Shown here: positions 7,762 to 17,018 of the stretch, piece after piece | Layout: every line of letters begins with the position of its first letter | Numbering within the stretch: position 1 is the first letter of the stretch | From: an uncultured Hyphomicrobiales bacterium | GTDB taxonomy: Bacteria; Pseudomonadota; Alphaproteobacteria; Rhizobiales; Beijerinckiaceae | Direction: 5' to 3' | Length of the DNA: 64,000 bases | Assembly (NCBI GenBank): GCA_903902915.1 | Contig: CAIUWR010000001.1 | Coordinates: 42,700 to 106,699 of the forward strand | The notes under the pieces: generated by a model | Databases searched by the model: none | Told to the model about the DNA's origin: nothing | What the model saw: only the letters and a program-made list of their open reading frames with translations | Translations under genes and position numbers: made by a program

Positions 7762-9120
7762 GTGGTCGCAATGCAAATGAGGGCCGCCGCGCACAAGGCG
7801 CGGGTGATCAGCGCTGACGAGGCCGCCCGCCTCGTCGCCTCCGGCATGTGGCTCGACTATGGCATAACGCTTTGCCAGCCGGACGTTTTCGACAAAGCGC
7901 TGTCGCTGCGACGCGATGAACTGCGCGACGTCAAGATCCGCGCCTGCCTCACCATGCGCCCGCGCGCCGTGCTCGAATGCGATCCGCTGGCTGAGCATTT
8001 CCATTGGTTCAACACTCATTTCTCCGGGTATGACCGCAAGCAGCATGATGCGGGGAGGGCCAACTACATTCCCGGCAATCTGGGCGAATTGTCTGATTAT
8101 TACCGCCGTTTCATCCCGCCCATCGACGTCGTCGTCTTCAAGACTTGCCGCTTGGATGAGGACGGCTATTTCAATTTCAGCGCCGCCAATCTCTGGCACC
8201 GAGCCATCGCCGAACGCGCGAAGATTGTCATCGTCGAGGTGACCGACGGGCCGCCTTATGTTTTCGGCGAGGACAATGGCCTGCATGTCAGCGAGGTCGA
8301 TTATATCATCGAGGGCGATAACCAGCCTGCGCCGGAATTGCCCAATCCGCCACCCACGGATGTGGACGTCGCGGTGGGCAAACTCATCGCCGACGAGATC
8401 GAGGACGGCGCCTGTCTGCAAATCGGCATCGGCGGCATGCCCAACGCCGTTTGCGAGCAATTGCTGAAAAGCGGCGCCCGCGATCTTGGCGTGCATACGG
8501 AAATGCTGACCGAAGGCCTGATGGCGCTTTATCGGGCGGGCCTTGTCACCAACGCCCGCAAGGCGGTTCATCCGGGCAAGGTGACATTTTCTTTCGGCTT
8601 CGGCTCGCGCGCCTATTATGAGGGATTGCATCGCAATCCCGACCTGTGCTGCCTGCCCGTCGATCTGACCAACCTGCCCCATGAGATCATGCGCAACGAC
8701 CGCGTCGTCTCGATCAACAACACCACGCAAATCGACCTGCAAGGACAGGCCGCCTCCGAATCCGATGGCCTGCGCCATATCAGCGGCACAGGCGGCCAGT
8801 TGCAGTTCGTGCGCGGCGCCTATGCGTCGAGAGGCGGCAAATCCTTCATCTGCCTGTCGTCGACTTATGAAAAGCGCGGCCAGCGCAAGAGCCGCATCCA
8901 GTTCTCGCTCACCCCCGGCAACATCGTCACGACGCCGCGCACCGACGTCATGTATGTCGTGACCGAATATGGCATGGCCAATCTCAAGGGCCTGTCGGTT
9001 CCCGAGCGGGCCAAGGCGCTGATCTCCATCGCCCACCCCGACTTTCGCGAGGGGCTTGAACGGGAGGCCTATGAACACAGGGTGATCCCGCGTGGCGTCA
9101 CGTTCGGGCGCTACGATTGA
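7762..9120 (+). CDS. Acetyl-CoA hydrolase / CoA-transferase family protein
   Basis: A 452-residue member of the family that includes 4-hydroxybutyrate and butyryl-CoA:acetate CoA-transferases. The segment HTEML (Glu about 247) holds the glutamate that carries CoA in this family, and GTGGQLQFVRGA is the glycine-rich CoA-binding loop. It would activate an organic acid by moving CoA from an acyl-CoA, or hydrolyse an acyl-CoA. Start chosen as GTG 7762; ATG codons at 7771 and 7777 in the same frame are equally possible. Its place between a GYD gene and an aromatic hydroxylase suggests activation of a ring-degradation product. Confidence 0.88.
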   Translation: MVAMQMRAAAHKARVISADEAARLVASGMWLDYGITLCQPDVFDKALSLRRDELRDVKIRACLTMRPRAVLECDPLAEHFHWFNTHFSGYDRKQHDAGRANYIPGNLGELSDYYRRFIPPIDVVVFKTCRLDEDGYFNFSAANLWHRAIAERAKIVIVEVTDGPPYVFGEDNGLHVSEVDYIIEGDNQPAPELPNPPPTDVDVAVGKLIADEIEDGACLQIGIGGMPNAVCEQLLKSGARDLGVHTEMLTEGLMALYRAGLVTNARKAVHPGKVTFSFGFGSRAYYEGLHRNPDLCCLPVDLTNLPHEIMRNDRVVSINNTTQIDLQGQAASESDGLRHISGTGGQLQFVRGAYASRGGKSFICLSSTYEKRGQRKSRIQFSLTPGNIVTTPRTDVMYVVTEYGMANLKGLSVPERAKALISIAHPDFREGLEREAYEHRVIPRGVTFGRYD

Positions 9121-9185
9121 ACGAGCGATTGGCCGGGCGGTGATGGCCCCACGAGGGGCGGGAAGCAAATGGGAGAAAATTTGCT

Positions 9186-9206
9186 AAATCCCACAAAATG
9201 GGATTT
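9186..9206. promoter_or_regulatory. Palindrome upstream of the aromatic hydroxylase gene (operator candidate)
   Basis: AAATCCCA at 9186-9193 pairs exactly with TGGGATTT at 9199-9206. It lies about 95 bases before the next start codon and 66 bases after the CoA-transferase stop. The size suits an IclR-type operator, but no second copy was found near 5100 or 7300, so the assignment is weak. Confidence 0.3.
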
Positions 9207-9300
9207 TGATCGAAATCAATGGATGCTATCCTGCTTCGTGATTGAAGGGACTGGGCGCTGTCGTCGCGTCCCCAATTTTCACTGACAGGGAGAAGCATCC

Positions 9301-10911
9301 GTGGACACGCAGGTTCTGATCATTGGCGCGGGTCCGGTGGGGCTCACTCTGGCGCTCGATCTGGGGCGGCGCGGCGTGCGCTGCATGATCGTGGAGCAAA
9401 AGGACAAGCCTGCCTTCCTGCCCAAGATGGAGCGTGTCAACGCGCGCACCATGGAAATCTACCGCCGCATGGGCCTCGCCTCGAAGATCCGCGCCGCTGG
9501 CCTGCGCCCCGACGTGCCGATGGATGTCTTCGTGGTGCTGGACCTCGCCCAGCCGCCGCTCCTGCGCCTCGCCTATCCCAGCGTCGCCGAAGCGCAAGCC
9601 GACATCGCCGCCACCAAGGACGGCACGGCGCCGCTGGAGGCCTATCAGCTCATTTCCCAATATACGCTGGAGCCGCTGCTCGCCGCCGAATGCGAAAAGC
9701 ATCCACTGATCACGCTGAACTGGAGCACCGCTTTTGTGGATTGCGCGCAGGATGGCGAGGGGGTGACGACCACCCTGCGCGGTCCCGGTGGCGCCACCCG
9801 CACGATCCGCTCGCCCTATATGGTGGGCTGCGATGGCGGGGCGAGCCCGGTGCGCCATGCGCTGGACATCAAGCTGCGCGGCGAGGCCAATTCGCTGGCG
9901 CTGCGTCAGGGCCTCTATCGGTGCGAGGAGCTTTACGACCGCCTGCCCAAGGGCAACGGCCCCGGCCATGGGCGCCACTATCATGTGGCCGACGACAAAT
10001 CGTCCTTCCTGATCATGCAGGATTCCACTAAATACTGGACGCTGCATGCGCAGGCCGGGTCTGACGAGGAGATGAAGGAGCTGTTCCAGAAAGCAGTCGG
10101 CTTTCCGGTGACCTTCGAGATGCTGTCCTGCAACCCATGGCGGCAGAATCTCATGCTGGCGGAGCGCTACGGCAAGGGCCGCGTGCTGCTGGCGGGCGAC
10201 GCCGTGCATCTGGTGATTCCCACCGGGGGGCTGGGCATGAATTCGGGCGTCGGCGACGCGGTGGATCTCGCCTGGAAGCTCGACGCCGTGTTGAAGGGCT
10301 GGGGCGGGCCGCAGATGCTGGCCTCCTATGAATGGGAACGCCGCCAGATCGGCGACCGCAACGTCGGCGCCTCGCGCTACGCCACCATCGGGCGGCGCAA
10401 ATGGCGCTCCATGTGGCGCCCGGAGATTCGCGACGATACGCGCGAGGGCAAGAAAGCGCGCGACGTGCTGGCCCATGTCGCCGATGTGGAGCAGCGCAAG
10501 ACCAATGAAATGATCGGCGCGGAACTGGGCTATCGCTATGTCGATTCGCCCATTATCTGCGACATACCCGGCGGGCCGGAGCATCTTTTCCGCACTTACG
10601 AGCCCACCACATGGCCGGGCGCGCGCCTGCCCCATGTCTGGCTCGACGACGGCGCCGCCATGCAGGATCGGCTCCCGGACTTCGGCTTCACGGTTCTGCG
10701 CCTTGGCGGTTCGAAAGTGGACGTCGCCCCGCTGCAACAAGCCCTCGCCGCCTATGGGGCGCCGGTGACCACGCTCGACATTCCCGACCAGATCGCGCGC
10801 GACATCTATGGCTGCGACCTCTTGCTGCTGCGGCCGGACATGCATGTGGTCTGGCGCGGCGACGCAGCGCCCGATGCGGCGGAGGTGGCGCGAATCGCCA
10901 CAGGCCATTGA
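9301..10911 (+). CDS. FAD-dependent phenolic-ring monooxygenase, MhpA / PheA-TfdB type
   Basis: A 536-residue class A flavin hydroxylase starting at GTG 9301 behind AGGGAGAAG. It has the FAD motif LIIGAGPVGLTLALDLGRRG (about 5-24), the DG motif VGCDGGASPVRHAL, and the second FAD motif VLLAGDAVHLVIPTGGLGMN. The last 100 or so residues resemble the thioredoxin-like C-terminal domain of phenol hydroxylase relatives such as 3-(3-hydroxyphenyl)propionate hydroxylase. It would ortho-hydroxylate a phenolic acid using NAD(P)H and oxygen. The substrate is not deducible; with the CoA-transferase and aldolase it forms a plausible aromatic-acid pathway. Confidence 0.85.
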   Translation: MDTQVLIIGAGPVGLTLALDLGRRGVRCMIVEQKDKPAFLPKMERVNARTMEIYRRMGLASKIRAAGLRPDVPMDVFVVLDLAQPPLLRLAYPSVAEAQADIAATKDGTAPLEAYQLISQYTLEPLLAAECEKHPLITLNWSTAFVDCAQDGEGVTTTLRGPGGATRTIRSPYMVGCDGGASPVRHALDIKLRGEANSLALRQGLYRCEELYDRLPKGNGPGHGRHYHVADDKSSFLIMQDSTKYWTLHAQAGSDEEMKELFQKAVGFPVTFEMLSCNPWRQNLMLAERYGKGRVLLAGDAVHLVIPTGGLGMNSGVGDAVDLAWKLDAVLKGWGGPQMLASYEWERRQIGDRNVGASRYATIGRRKWRSMWRPEIRDDTREGKKARDVLAHVADVEQRKTNEMIGAELGYRYVDSPIICDIPGGPEHLFRTYEPTTWPGARLPHVWLDDGAAMQDRLPDFGFTVLRLGGSKVDVAPLQQALAAYGAPVTTLDIPDQIARDIYGCDLLLLRPDMHVVWRGDAAPDAAEVARIATGH

Positions 10912-11028
10912 CGACGCCCGGATCTTCGGGCGCCTGACATTCGCGCCATGCGAGAATCACGTTCCCGTCCGCCACAGGTGTGCTAGAACGCGCGCGACCG
11001 GGCCTGTGGCCCTGCTATTGGGAGGGCG

Positions 11029-11802
11029 ATGCTTATGACTGATCTTGCGAAGCTCAAGGAAGACCTTGTAACGGCGAACCGCGTGCTCGCCTATCATCAC
11101 GTGGTCGATTCGTTCGGCCATGTGTCGATGCGCAATCCGGAGAATCCGAACCACTTCTTCCTGTCGCGGGCGCGCGCCCCCAATTGCGTCGAAGTGAACG
11201 ACATCACCGAGTTCACCTTCGACGGCCAGATCGTCGGCCACAATCCCGGCAAGCCCTATTCCGAGCGCTTCATCCACGGCGCGATCTATGAAGCGCGCCC
11301 CGATGTGATGGCGGTGGTGCATAACCACAGCCCCAATGTCGTGCCCTTCACGGTGCAGTCGAAGAAGAAGATGCGGCCGATCATGCATATGTGCGCGCCC
11401 ATCGGCAACGACATCCCGACGTGGGACATCGCGCACAAGTTCGGCACGACGAATCTGCTCGTCACCAATATGGAGATGGGCCGTGATCTCGCCGTATCTC
11501 TGGCGCATCGCACGGTTGCGCTCATGCGCGGCCACGGCAGCGTGGTCGTCGGCAAGAGCCTGCGCGAAGCGGTGTTCACCTCCGTTTACATGGAGATCAA
11601 CGCCGACATGCTGATCAAGGCCTACCAACTTGGCGGTGACGACGTTCTGCCCATGACCGATGGCGAAGTGGCCGCCAACGCAGGCGGGCGCGCAGGCTTC
11701 ACCTTCGAACGTGGCTGGGAAAACTGGTGCCGCCTGACGGACCGTCCCTATTACGCCGAAGAGTGGAACATGGGTCCGGGCTTCTCCAAGACCGACAAAT
11801 AA
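11029..11802 (+). CDS. Class II aldolase / adducin-family protein
   Basis: A 257-residue metal-dependent aldolase-like enzyme. Metal-ligand motifs AVVHNHSPN (about 94-102) and MRGHGSVVVG (about 166-175) are present, with an acidic residue in SERFIHG. Family members are aldolases, epimerases or decarboxylases; several act in aromatic pathways, for example on carboxy-muconate semialdehydes. The start is ATG 11029 or ATG 11035, both behind GGGAGG (11020-11025); 11035 has the better spacing. It follows the ring hydroxylase by 117 bases and precedes a solute-binding protein, so a role in cleaving or decarboxylating the ring product is inferred. Confidence 0.85.
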   Translation: MLMTDLAKLKEDLVTANRVLAYHHVVDSFGHVSMRNPENPNHFFLSRARAPNCVEVNDITEFTFDGQIVGHNPGKPYSERFIHGAIYEARPDVMAVVHNHSPNVVPFTVQSKKKMRPIMHMCAPIGNDIPTWDIAHKFGTTNLLVTNMEMGRDLAVSLAHRTVALMRGHGSVVVGKSLREAVFTSVYMEINADMLIKAYQLGGDDVLPMTDGEVAANAGGRAGFTFERGWENWCRLTDRPYYAEEWNMGPGFSKTDK

Positions 11803-11860
11803 GTTTTGCGGCGCGAGGCGTTTCGACGTCTCGCGCCGTTTCCATGAAAAGGATGAATCC

Positions 11861-12892
11861 ATGTTGACTGTTCTGCGCGGCGCGCTTGGCGCCTCGATGC
11901 TTGCCTTGATGAGCGTGGCGGCCAGCGCCGCCGATAAAGTCACCATCGGCATGGTCAATGCGGTGAGCGACGGCACGCTCTTCATCGCGCAGGACAAGGG
12001 CTACTTTCAGGCCGAAGGCATCGACGCGGATTTCATCGAATTCGACACCGGCGCCAAGATGGTGGCGCCCATGGGCGCAGGCCAGCTCGATGTGGGCGGG
12101 GGCGCAGCTTCGGCCGGCCTCTATAACGCGGTGGATCGCGGCATCAATATCAAGCTTGTCGCCGACAAGGCGACCAATGTGAAAGGCGCGCCCTTTCAGG
12201 TCTTCATGGTCCGCAAGGATCTCTTCGACAGCGGCAAGGTGAAGACGCTCGCCGACATGAAGGGCCGCAAGGTCGCCATCACCGGGGCTGGCGGCAGCGA
12301 CGCTTCGGTGCTCAACGAGGCGATGAAAAGCGTCGGCTTGACCTATGACGATGTGGAGAAGATCTATCTGGGCTTTCCCCAGCACGCGCCCGCGTTCCAG
12401 AACGGCGCCATCGACGGCTCCATCACCACCGAGCCGACGACGACCAACATCCAGCGCCTCGGCGCCGCCGTGGTGCTGACCGGCAACGACGCCTTTTATC
12501 CCAATGCGCAGACTGCGACGATCATGTTCTCCGGCGACTTCGCGCAGAAGCGCAAGGATGTCGCGACGCGCTTCATGAAAGCCTATCTGCGCGCCGCGCG
12601 CGATTTCAACGATGCGCTGGTGAATGGCAAATTGCAGGGGCCGGGCGCTGACGAACTCATCGCCATCCTCGCCAAGCGCACGGTGATCAAAAGCCCCGAC
12701 GTTCTGCGCAACATGACCATGCATGGCGTCAACCCCGACGGCGCGCTGAACTTCGACAGCATGCGCAAGGATCTCGCCTTCTTCAAACAGACCGGCGACG
12801 TGACAAGCGCAAGCGTGGCTGTCGAGCAGGTGCTGGACGCGCGTTTCGCCGCTGAGGCCGCCAAGGCGCTGGGGCCTTATGTGAAGAAATGA
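11861..12892 (+). CDS. ABC transporter substrate-binding protein, NMT1/TauA-like
   Basis: A 343-residue periplasmic binding protein. Residues 1-23 form a signal peptide ending ASA-ADK. The mature protein has the NMT1/THI5-like fold pattern (GYFQAEGIDADFIEFDTGAKMVAPMGAGQLDVG, residues about 48-80, read as separate elements). It should deliver an organic substrate to an inner-membrane permease, but no permease or ATPase gene is next to it: the following gene, sciP, is unrelated and on the other strand. The neighbouring aldolase and hydroxylase suggest an aromatic or organic acid ligand. Confidence 0.82.
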   Translation: MLTVLRGALGASMLALMSVAASAADKVTIGMVNAVSDGTLFIAQDKGYFQAEGIDADFIEFDTGAKMVAPMGAGQLDVGGGAASAGLYNAVDRGINIKLVADKATNVKGAPFQVFMVRKDLFDSGKVKTLADMKGRKVAITGAGGSDASVLNEAMKSVGLTYDDVEKIYLGFPQHAPAFQNGAIDGSITTEPTTTNIQRLGAAVVLTGNDAFYPNAQTATIMFSGDFAQKRKDVATRFMKAYLRAARDFNDALVNGKLQGPGADELIAILAKRTVIKSPDVLRNMTMHGVNPDGALNFDSMRKDLAFFKQTGDVTSASVAVEQVLDARFAAEAAKALGPYVKK

Positions 12893-12937
12893 AGGGCGGC
12901 GCCTGCGGGCGCGGCTGACGGGACGCTTCACCCATGC

Positions 12938-12973
12938 AAAACCCCCGAGGTTGGATGTCCAACTTTCGGGGGG
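12938..12973 (-). terminator. Terminator between the binding-protein gene and sciP
   Basis: An imperfect stem (12942-12954 with 12959-12973, 4-base loop) lies between the two convergent genes. Read on the - strand it is followed by TTTT, so it fits an intrinsic terminator for sciP; on the + strand there is no T-run. Confidence 0.55.
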
Positions 12974-13013
12974 CAGTTCACGCAGCCGGGTTTTTCGCGT
13001 CCGATCAGGACGA

Positions 13014-13298
13014 TTACTGGCGGTACTGCTGGATCCGCGTGGTGCGCAGGCCCGCTAGGCCATATTGATCAATGGACATCTGCCAGCTCAGGAACTCGTC
13101 GACTGTCAGCGTATAGCGGCTGCAAGCCTCCTCGAGCGACAGCAGCCCCCCGCGCACGGCGGCGACGACCTCCGCCTTACGGCGGATCACCCAACGCCTG
13201 GTGCTGGCGGGAGGCAGATCGGCGACTGTCAAAGGACTCCCGTCGGGCCCAATCACATATTTGACCCTCGGCCGGTGGGCATCAGTCATGGTACGCAC
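13014..13298 (-). CDS. sciP: CtrA inhibitor SciP (DUF1153)
   Basis: A 94-residue basic protein with the very conserved DUF1153 sequence: RPRVKYVIGPDGSPLTVADLP, then RRKAEVVAAVRGGLLSLEEA and ending RTTRIQQYRQ. In Caulobacter SciP binds CtrA and blocks its recruitment of RNA polymerase, restricting CtrA-dependent transcription to part of the cell cycle. Full length, single gene. A TTCA-N7-TTAA element close to a CtrA box lies upstream (13350-13364). Two other CtrA-network genes, rcdA and cpdR, are in this window. Confidence 0.88.
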   Translation of the reverse strand: MRTMTDAHRPRVKYVIGPDGSPLTVADLPPASTRRWVIRRKAEVVAAVRGGLLSLEEACSRYTLTVDEFLSWQMSIDQYGLAGLRTTRIQQYRQ

Positions 13299-13617
13299 TC
13301 GCTACTCGACTAAACCAGTTACAACACGCTCAGCATAGGCTCGCTTCTTTTAAGATTTGCTGAAGCAGGCGCCTGCGCATCTGCTTCCAGACACAGGGAA
13401 AAACGTCCTGTTTCTTTCTAATTCGTTAGTGAAGGGCCATTTCCGTATCTCTTCGGCACAGCTGCAAAGCATGCCTTAACCATCCCGCCATCGGCGCCTC
13501 CGACCGGCCACGAAATCGGCACGGAGCCAACCTGCGCAATTCGGGACCGCCCTTTGGGAGCGCCCGGTGGTTGCATTTGACGGCCAGTTGGGTCTTTCTC
13601 CTCACTGAGAGAAAATC
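13299..13617. promoter_or_regulatory. Divergent sciP/mnmA control region
   Basis: 319 bases with no gene. Position 13350-13364 reads TTAA-N7-TGAA, one base off the CtrA consensus TTAA-N7-TTAA, 52 bases upstream of the sciP start. In Caulobacter sciP is itself activated by CtrA, so feedback control is plausible but rests on one imperfect site. No clear -35/-10 pair was recognised for mnmA. Confidence 0.3.
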
Positions 13618-14859
13618 ATGATCAGTCCTGAGCCCGAAAATGCGCCGCTGGCGCCCGTTGTCCTTAACTCGCTCGGCCTCGCCCTCGAGCCAGCGCAAAC
13701 GCGCGTGGTGGTGGCCATGTCGGGCGGGGTCGACTCCTCGGTCGTCGCGGCCCTGCTGAAGCGCGAAGGCTACGACGTCGTTGGCGTCACGCTTCAGCTC
13801 TACGATCATGGCGCGGCCACCAAGCGCAAAGGCGCCTGCTGCGCAGGCCAGGACATCGCCGACGCCCGGCGCGTCGCCGAGCGGCTGGGCATTCCCCATT
13901 ATGTGCTCGATTACGAATCCCGCTTCCGTGAAAAGGTGATGGAGCCCTTCGCGCGCAGCTATGTGGCGGGCGAAACGCCCATTCCCTGCGTCGCTTGCAA
14001 CCAGCACATCAAATTCGCGGATCTCTTCGACACCGCCCGCGATCTTGGCGCCCATGTGCTGGCGACGGGCCATTACATTAGCTCGCGCGATGACGGCCAT
14101 GGCGGGCGCGCCCTCTATCGGGCCGCAGATCCCGACCGGGACCAGAGCTATTTCCTGTTCGCGACCACCCGCGAGCAGCTGGAGCTTCTGCGCTTTCCGC
14201 TGGGCGACAGCCCCAAGAGCGCGGTGCGCGAGCTGGCGCGCGAATTCGGCCTCGCCGTGGCGGACAAGCCTGACAGCCAGGACATCTGCTTCGTGCCCTC
14301 CGGGCGTTACACCGATGTCATCGCCCGCATGGCCCCCGATTCCGTGCTGCCGGGCGACATCGTGCATACGGACGGACGGATCATGGGTCGCCATACTGGC
14401 TTGATGCGCTACACGGTGGGCCAGCGGCGAGGCCTTGGCCTCAGCCAGACCCATGTGACCGGCGGCGAGCCCCTTTATGTCGTGCGCCTGGACCCGAGAC
14501 GCAACGAGGTGATCGTCGGTCCGCGCGAGGCTTTGGCCACCAGCGCGGTGCATCTGCGCGACGTGAACTGGATCGGCGAGGGGGATCTGTCCGCCATACC
14601 CGACGAGGGCGTCGAAATCGCCGTGCGTCTGCGCTCCACAAGGCCGCCCGCCCCCGCTCTGCTGCGGCGCGACGCCGACGGAAGCGTTGTGGTGGAGCTG
14701 GCGGCTCAGGAAGCCGGCGTCTCGCCAGGACAGGCCTGTGTCTTTTACGAATCCGCCGAAGCTCTTGCCCGCGTGCTGGGCGGCGGCTTCATTGTCGCGA
14801 CCAAAATGGTCGCGCAAGCGGGCTCATCCGTGCTTTCACAAGCAGCCGCGAGCGCCTGA
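13618..14859 (+). CDS. mnmA: tRNA-specific 2-thiouridylase MnmA
   Basis: A 413-residue enzyme that thiolates U34 of Lys, Glu and Gln tRNAs. The ATP-PPase loop SGGVDSS is at 35-41. Cys123 (TPIPCVACN) and Cys223 ([12 protein letters not shown]) are the two cysteines that carry sulfur in this family, and the segment TGHY with the later QRRGLG motif is conserved. About 30 extra N-terminal residues precede the catalytic domain, as is common in alphaproteobacteria. It is followed two bases later by a methyltransferase gene, so the two are likely cotranscribed. Confidence 0.95.
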   Translation: MISPEPENAPLAPVVLNSLGLALEPAQTRVVVAMSGGVDSSVVAALLKREGYDVVGVTLQLYDHGAATKRKGACCAGQDIADARRVAERLGIPHYVLDYESRFREKVMEPFARSYVAGETPIPCVACNQHIKFADLFDTARDLGAHVLATGHYISSRDDGHGGRALYRAADPDRDQSYFLFATTREQLELLRFPLGDSPKSAVRELAREFGLAVADKPDSQDICFVPSGRYTDVIARMAPDSVLPGDIVHTDGRIMGRHTGLMRYTVGQRRGLGLSQTHVTGGEPLYVVRLDPRRNEVIVGPREALATSAVHLRDVNWIGEGDLSAIPDEGVEIAVRLRSTRPPAPALLRRDADGSVVVELAAQEAGVSPGQACVFYESAEALARVLGGGFIVATKMVAQAGSSVLSQAAASA

Positions 14860-14861
14860 CG

Positions 14862-15533
14862 ATGACTGCTCCTGTTTTGAGCCATGCGGACGTCAACGAC
14901 GCCTATTCCCGCTGGGCTCCAATCTATGACGCCGTGTTCGCCTGGGTGATGCGCCCGGGTCGCGTCGCCACCGCCGCCCTGGTCAACCAGACCGGCGGGC
15001 GCGTGCTGGATGTTGGCGTCGGCACCGGCCTCGAACTGCCCATGTTCGAACCACATGTGAAAGTGACAGGCATTGATCTGTGCGAACCCATGCTGGACAT
15101 CGCCCGGCGGCGCATCGAAAGTCACCGACTGAGCAATGTGGAAGAGCTTCTGGTCATGGACGCCATGGACCTCAAGTTCCCCGACGCCAGCTTTGACGCG
15201 GTCATCGGCCCCTATCTCCTGACCGTCGTGCCGGAGCCGGAGCGCACCCTCGACGAAATGGCGCGCGTGGTGAAACCGGGCGGCGAGATCATCCTGTCCA
15301 ACCATATCGGCGCGGAAAGCGGTCCCGTCGCGGTTTTTGAAAGCTGGCTGGGCAAAAGAAGCGCGGCGCTGGGCTGGCGCCCGCAGTTCCCGTGGTCCAC
15401 CGTCACCAACTGGCTCGCGCGGCGGCCGGATATCGAGTTCATCGAACGTCGGCCGCTGGACAGGGTTGGGCTTTTCACCCTGATCCGGCTGAAACGGAAA
15501 GCGTCGCCGCAGTCCGAAGCTTTACTCCCGTGA
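14862..15533 (+). CDS. pmtA: SAM-dependent methyltransferase, PmtA-like (phosphatidylethanolamine N-methyltransferase)
   Basis: A 223-residue class I methyltransferase. The SAM-binding motif RVLDVGVGTGLELP is at 47-60, followed by GIDLCEPMLDIARRR and the motif FDAVIGPYLLTVVPEPE. The start YSRWAPIYDAVF and overall pattern match the soluble Rhodobacter-type PmtA that methylates phosphatidylethanolamine to phosphatidylcholine at the inner membrane. That assignment is by resemblance; a ubiquinone/menaquinone methyltransferase-type activity is the main alternative. The gene starts two bases after the mnmA stop and ends just before a strong terminator. Confidence 0.72.
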   Translation: MTAPVLSHADVNDAYSRWAPIYDAVFAWVMRPGRVATAALVNQTGGRVLDVGVGTGLELPMFEPHVKVTGIDLCEPMLDIARRRIESHRLSNVEELLVMDAMDLKFPDASFDAVIGPYLLTVVPEPERTLDEMARVVKPGGEIILSNHIGAESGPVAVFESWLGKRSAALGWRPQFPWSTVTNWLARRPDIEFIERRPLDRVGLFTLIRLKRKASPQSEALLP

Positions 15534-15563
15534 CCAGATCCGGTATTTCAACTCCGCAATGAG

Positions 15564-15588
15564 CCCCGGCCTTGCGCCGGGGTTTTTT
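15564..15588 (+). terminator. Rho-independent terminator after the methyltransferase gene
   Basis: CCCCGGC (15564-15570), a 5-base loop, GCCGGGG (15576-15582) and six T residues (15583-15588) form a textbook intrinsic terminator ending the mnmA-pmtA unit before purA. Confidence 0.85.
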
Positions 15589-15653
15589 CTTGTGGCGGGC
15601 CATCCCGCTGTACGGCCGCCCGCGCGGCTCTCGAATTGAAGCGATTTTCCGCC

Positions 15654-16949
15654 ATGGCAAACGTCGTCGTCGTCGGCGCCCAATGGGGCGATGAAGGTAA
15701 AGGCAAGATCGTCGACTGGCTGTCGATCGAGGCGGACGTCGTCGTGCGCTTCCAGGGCGGTCATAACGCCGGCCATACGCTGGTCATCGACGGCAAAGTC
15801 TACAAACTGTCGCTGCTACCGTCGGGCATCGTGCGCAGCGGCAAGCTGTCGATCATCGGCAACGGCGTTGTGGTCGACCCCCATCATTTCGTGAAGGAGA
15901 TCGCCTCGATCGAGGCGCAGGGCGTGTCTGTGACCCCTGACAATCTCAAGCTGGCCGAAAACGCGCCGCTGATTCTCTCCCTGCACCGGGAGCTGGACGC
16001 CCATCGCGAACAGTCGGCCTCCGGCGGCACCAAGATCGGCACGACCATGCGCGGCATTGGCCCCGCCTATGAAGACAAGGCTGGCCGCCGCTCCATCCGC
16101 GTGATGGATCTGGCGGAGCCCGACACGCTCGACGCCAAGATCGAGCGCCTGCTGGCCCACCACAACCCCCTGCGCCGTGGCCTCGGCCTCGCGGAAATCA
16201 CCGTCGAGACGATTCGCAACGAGCTGATGGCCGTCGCGCCCAAGGTTCTGCCCTTCATGGACGCGACCTGGGATCTGCTCGACGGCCTGCGCCGCCAGGG
16301 CAAGCGCATCCTCTTCGAAGGCGCCCAGGGCGCTCTGCTTGACGTCGACCACGGCACCTATCCTTTCGTGACGTCGTCCAACACCGTGGCCGCCAATGCG
16401 GCGACGGGCTCGGGACTTGGCCCGAAGGCCATTGGCTATGTGCTGGGCATCGCGAAGGCCTACACGACCCGCGTCGGCGGCGGCCCCTTCCCCACCGAGC
16501 TGGAAGACGAGATCGGCCGCACCATCGGCGAGCGCGGCCATGAGTTCGGCACGGTGACGGGCCGCGCCCGGCGCTGCGGCTGGTTCGACGCGGTGCTGGT
16601 GCGCCAGACCGTGAAGACCTCGGGCATCGACGGCATCGCCCTCACCAAGCTCGACATCCTCGACGGCTTCGACGAGATCAAGGTCTGCGTGCGCTACATG
16701 CTGGATGGCCAGGAAATCGACCGCCTTCCCGCCAGCCAGGCGGCGCAGGCGCGTGTCCAGCCCGTCTACGAAACCATCGAGGGCTGGTCCGGCGTGACGG
16801 CCGGCGCCCGCTCGTGGGCGGATCTTCCGGCCCAGGCCATCAAATATGTGCGCAGGATCGAGGAGCTGATCGGCGCGCCTGTCGCTTTGCTGTCGACGAG
16901 CCCCGAGCGAGACGATACGATACTGGTTCATAACCCGTTTCAGGACTGA
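15654..16949 (+). CDS. purA: Adenylosuccinate synthetase PurA
   Basis: A 431-residue enzyme that joins IMP and aspartate with GTP to make adenylosuccinate, the first committed step of AMP synthesis. The GTP loop [11 protein letters not shown] is at 8-18 with Asp13 as the catalytic residue, and His41-type [17 protein letters not shown] and [14 protein letters not shown] are all present. The start is ATG 15654; an upstream TTG at 15636 would add a non-conserved stretch. The gene stands alone after the terminator at 15588. Confidence 0.97.
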   Translation: MANVVVVGAQWGDEGKGKIVDWLSIEADVVVRFQGGHNAGHTLVIDGKVYKLSLLPSGIVRSGKLSIIGNGVVVDPHHFVKEIASIEAQGVSVTPDNLKLAENAPLILSLHRELDAHREQSASGGTKIGTTMRGIGPAYEDKAGRRSIRVMDLAEPDTLDAKIERLLAHHNPLRRGLGLAEITVETIRNELMAVAPKVLPFMDATWDLLDGLRRQGKRILFEGAQGALLDVDHGTYPFVTSSNTVAANAATGSGLGPKAIGYVLGIAKAYTTRVGGGPFPTELEDEIGRTIGERGHEFGTVTGRARRCGWFDAVLVRQTVKTSGIDGIALTKLDILDGFDEIKVCVRYMLDGQEIDRLPASQAAQARVQPVYETIEGWSGVTAGARSWADLPAQAIKYVRRIEELIGAPVALLSTSPERDDTILVHNPFQD

Positions 16950-17018
16950 CGCCTTCCTTCGGGCTCAATCTCCCTGCACGGGTTTCGGGTCGATTCACTG
17001 ATGATCTGAAAAGCGGCG

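Noticed and set aside
7339..9168. A 609-codon open frame antisense to the GYD and CoA-transferase genes
   Set aside because: It lies opposite two real genes, is Ala/Arg/His-rich as mirror frames are, and has no motif.
9226..10908. A 560-codon open frame antisense to the ring hydroxylase
   Set aside because: Antisense to a confident flavin hydroxylase gene with no recognisable domain.
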